In this document: piece after piece, positions 4,256 through 5,107 of the stretch
Layout of the letters: the number at the start of each line of letters is the position of its first letter
Position numbering within the stretch: position 1 is the first letter of the stretch
DNA from: an uncultured Rickettsiales bacterium
GTDB taxonomy: Bacteria; Pseudomonadota; Alphaproteobacteria; Rickettsiales; UBA1997
Assembly: GCA_937927795.1 (NCBI GenBank)
Contig: CALBSF010000218.1
Coordinates: forward strand, 1 to 5,107
Length of the DNA: 5,107 nt
Direction of reading: 5' to 3'
The notes under the pieces: generated by a model
Told to the model about the DNA's origin: nothing
The model's input: only the letters and a program-made list of their open reading frames with translations
Databases searched by the model: none
Program-made: the position numbers and the translations under genes

Positions 4256-5107
4256 ATGAACAAAAAAATTCTTATTACCGTCTTTACTTTATTGTCATGC
4301 CTGCTTACTTTTTCGCAACGACCTGATGTTAAAAAAATTACTATTTCAGGAAAAGTTATTGAAAAAGGCACGAATCAACCTTTAGAATACGCTACAATAG
4401 TTTTCGAAAACAACATAACCAAACAGTTATCTGGAGGAATAACAGATGAAAATGGTAATTTCAAATTTGAAGTTACTTCAGGTAAATATAATGTTAGAGC
4501 AGAATTTATCTCTTTTAAAAGTATCAAATTAGCACAAACTGAATTTAATTCTGATGTCAATTTAGGTGTTATTGCAATGGAGCCAGATGTTGCGCAATTA
4601 AATGAAATTGAAGTTGTTGCAGAAAAATCTACAGTTGAAATTAAACTTGACAAAAGAGTTTACAACGTAGGCAAGGATATGATAGTAAAAGGTGGAACTG
4701 TTAGTGATGTTTTAGATAACGTGCCGTCTATAACCGTTGATGCCGAAGGAACTGTTGCTTTAAGAGGTAACGAAAATGTAAAAATATTAATTGATGGAAA
4801 ACCTTCAGGTTTAGCTGGAATTAATATTGCAGACGCTTTAAAATTATTACCCGCTGATGCCGTTGAAAAAGTAGAGGTTATTACCAATCCATCTGCACGT
4901 TATGATGCTGAAGGGGGTGGTGGAATTATTAACATTGTTTTACGCAAAGGAAAAGCAAATGGAGTTAATGGTTCGGTAATGGTAAATGCAGGTGACCCAG
5001 AAACTTATGGAACAAGCATTAATTTAAATAAGAAAAGTAATAACTATAATTTGTTTTCTAACATAGGATATAATTATAGAAACAACCCTGGAAACACTAT
5101 GGTCGAT
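4256..5107 (+). CDS. TonB-dependent receptor-like outer membrane protein, Bacteroidota type (3' end outside window)
   Basis: 284 residues are present and the frame is open at the window end; the whole protein would probably be about 750-900 aa. Residues 1-21 form a Sec signal peptide (basic MNKK, hydrophobic core, ending TFSQ, probably cut before Gln). Residues about 27-108 are a carboxypeptidase-regulatory-like beta-sandwich (ISGKVIEKGTNQPLEYATIVF, then TDENGNFKF). NEIEVVAEK (116-124) could be a TonB-box-like segment. Residues about 130-232 form the plug: YNVGKDM, VSDVLDNVPSITVD, VALRG, VKILIDGKPSG, LPADAVEKVEVITNPSARYDAEG and GGGIINIVLRKG. The strands after 235 begin the barrel. This architecture is that of the 'outer membrane beta-barrel protein family' of Bacteroidota, usually energised by TonB-ExbBD for uptake of large substrates; the ligand is unknown. 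The start is supported by the signal peptide. Such a gene is unexpected beside alphaproteobacterial core genes, so transfer or assembly chimerism must be considered. Confidence 0.9.
   Translation, partial: MNKKILITVFTLLSCLLTFSQRPDVKKITISGKVIEKGTNQPLEYATIVFENNITKQLSGGITDENGNFKFEVTSGKYNVRAEFISFKSIKLAQTEFNSDVNLGVIAMEPDVAQLNEIEVVAEKSTVEIKLDKRVYNVGKDMIVKGGTVSDVLDNVPSITVDAEGTVALRGNENVKILIDGKPSGLAGINIADALKLLPADAVEKVEVITNPSARYDAEGGGGIINIVLRKGKANGVNGSVMVNAGDPETYGTSINLNKKSNNYNLFSNIGYNYRNNPGNTMVD

Noticed and set aside
4375..4887. Two open frames (4375-4653 and 4660-4887) on the minus strand under the receptor gene
   Set aside because: They are antisense to a well-supported domain series; the Ser/Thr-rich translations match no family.
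1..5107. CRISPR array, tRNA/rRNA genes, insertion sequences, attachment sites
   Set aside because: No spaced repeats, cloverleaf-like sequence, transposase frame or paired terminal repeats were seen on reading both strands.

Overview
The window looks like a piece of an AT-rich bacterial genome. The core genes (lipB, ruvA, ruvB) read most like those of Rickettsiales/Holosporales-type Alphaproteobacteria. RuvB carries the alphaproteobacterial signature stretches (GLDAADYRYLKFIA, EEKDTVEDTIEPYLIQQGF, TPRGRVLT), and LipB resembles rickettsial LipB in length and wording. This placement rests on remembered family patterns, not on a search.

Layout. Positions 1-116 (minus) hold the first 38 codons of an unfinished membrane-protein reading frame. 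Positions 132-290 (minus) hold a 52-residue remnant of an OmpR-type response-regulator receiver domain; its start lies inside the 3' end of lipB. lipB (265-912, minus) diverges from ruvA-ruvB (969-1598 and 1601-2602, plus) across a 56-bp promoter region. ruvB meets a 499-aa fold-type-I PLP enzyme (2595-4094, minus) tail to tail, with an 8-bp overlap. A 161-bp divergent spacer (4095-4255) then leads to a TonB-dependent-receptor-like outer membrane protein (4256 to the window end, plus, cut off after 284 codons).

Function. LipB feeds lipoate assembly for 2-oxoacid dehydrogenases. RuvA and RuvB form the Holliday-junction branch-migration motor; ruvC is not next to them here. The PLP enzyme keeps the Schiff-base lysine, the NPTG motif and a C-terminal arginine, but has lost several usual cofactor-contacting residues, so its reaction cannot be named. 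The last gene has the architecture typical of Bacteroidota (signal peptide ending in TFSQ, carboxypeptidase-regulatory-like domain, plug of the 'outer membrane beta-barrel family' type), yet it follows a proteobacterial-style extended -10 element.

The points most worth a second look are the Bacteroidota-type receptor beside alphaproteobacterial core genes (transfer or assembly chimera), the atypical PLP enzyme, the doubly truncated receiver domain, and the HCPGM substitution in LipB. I saw no CRISPR array, tRNA, rRNA, insertion sequence or convincing terminator, and no clearly new multi-gene system.
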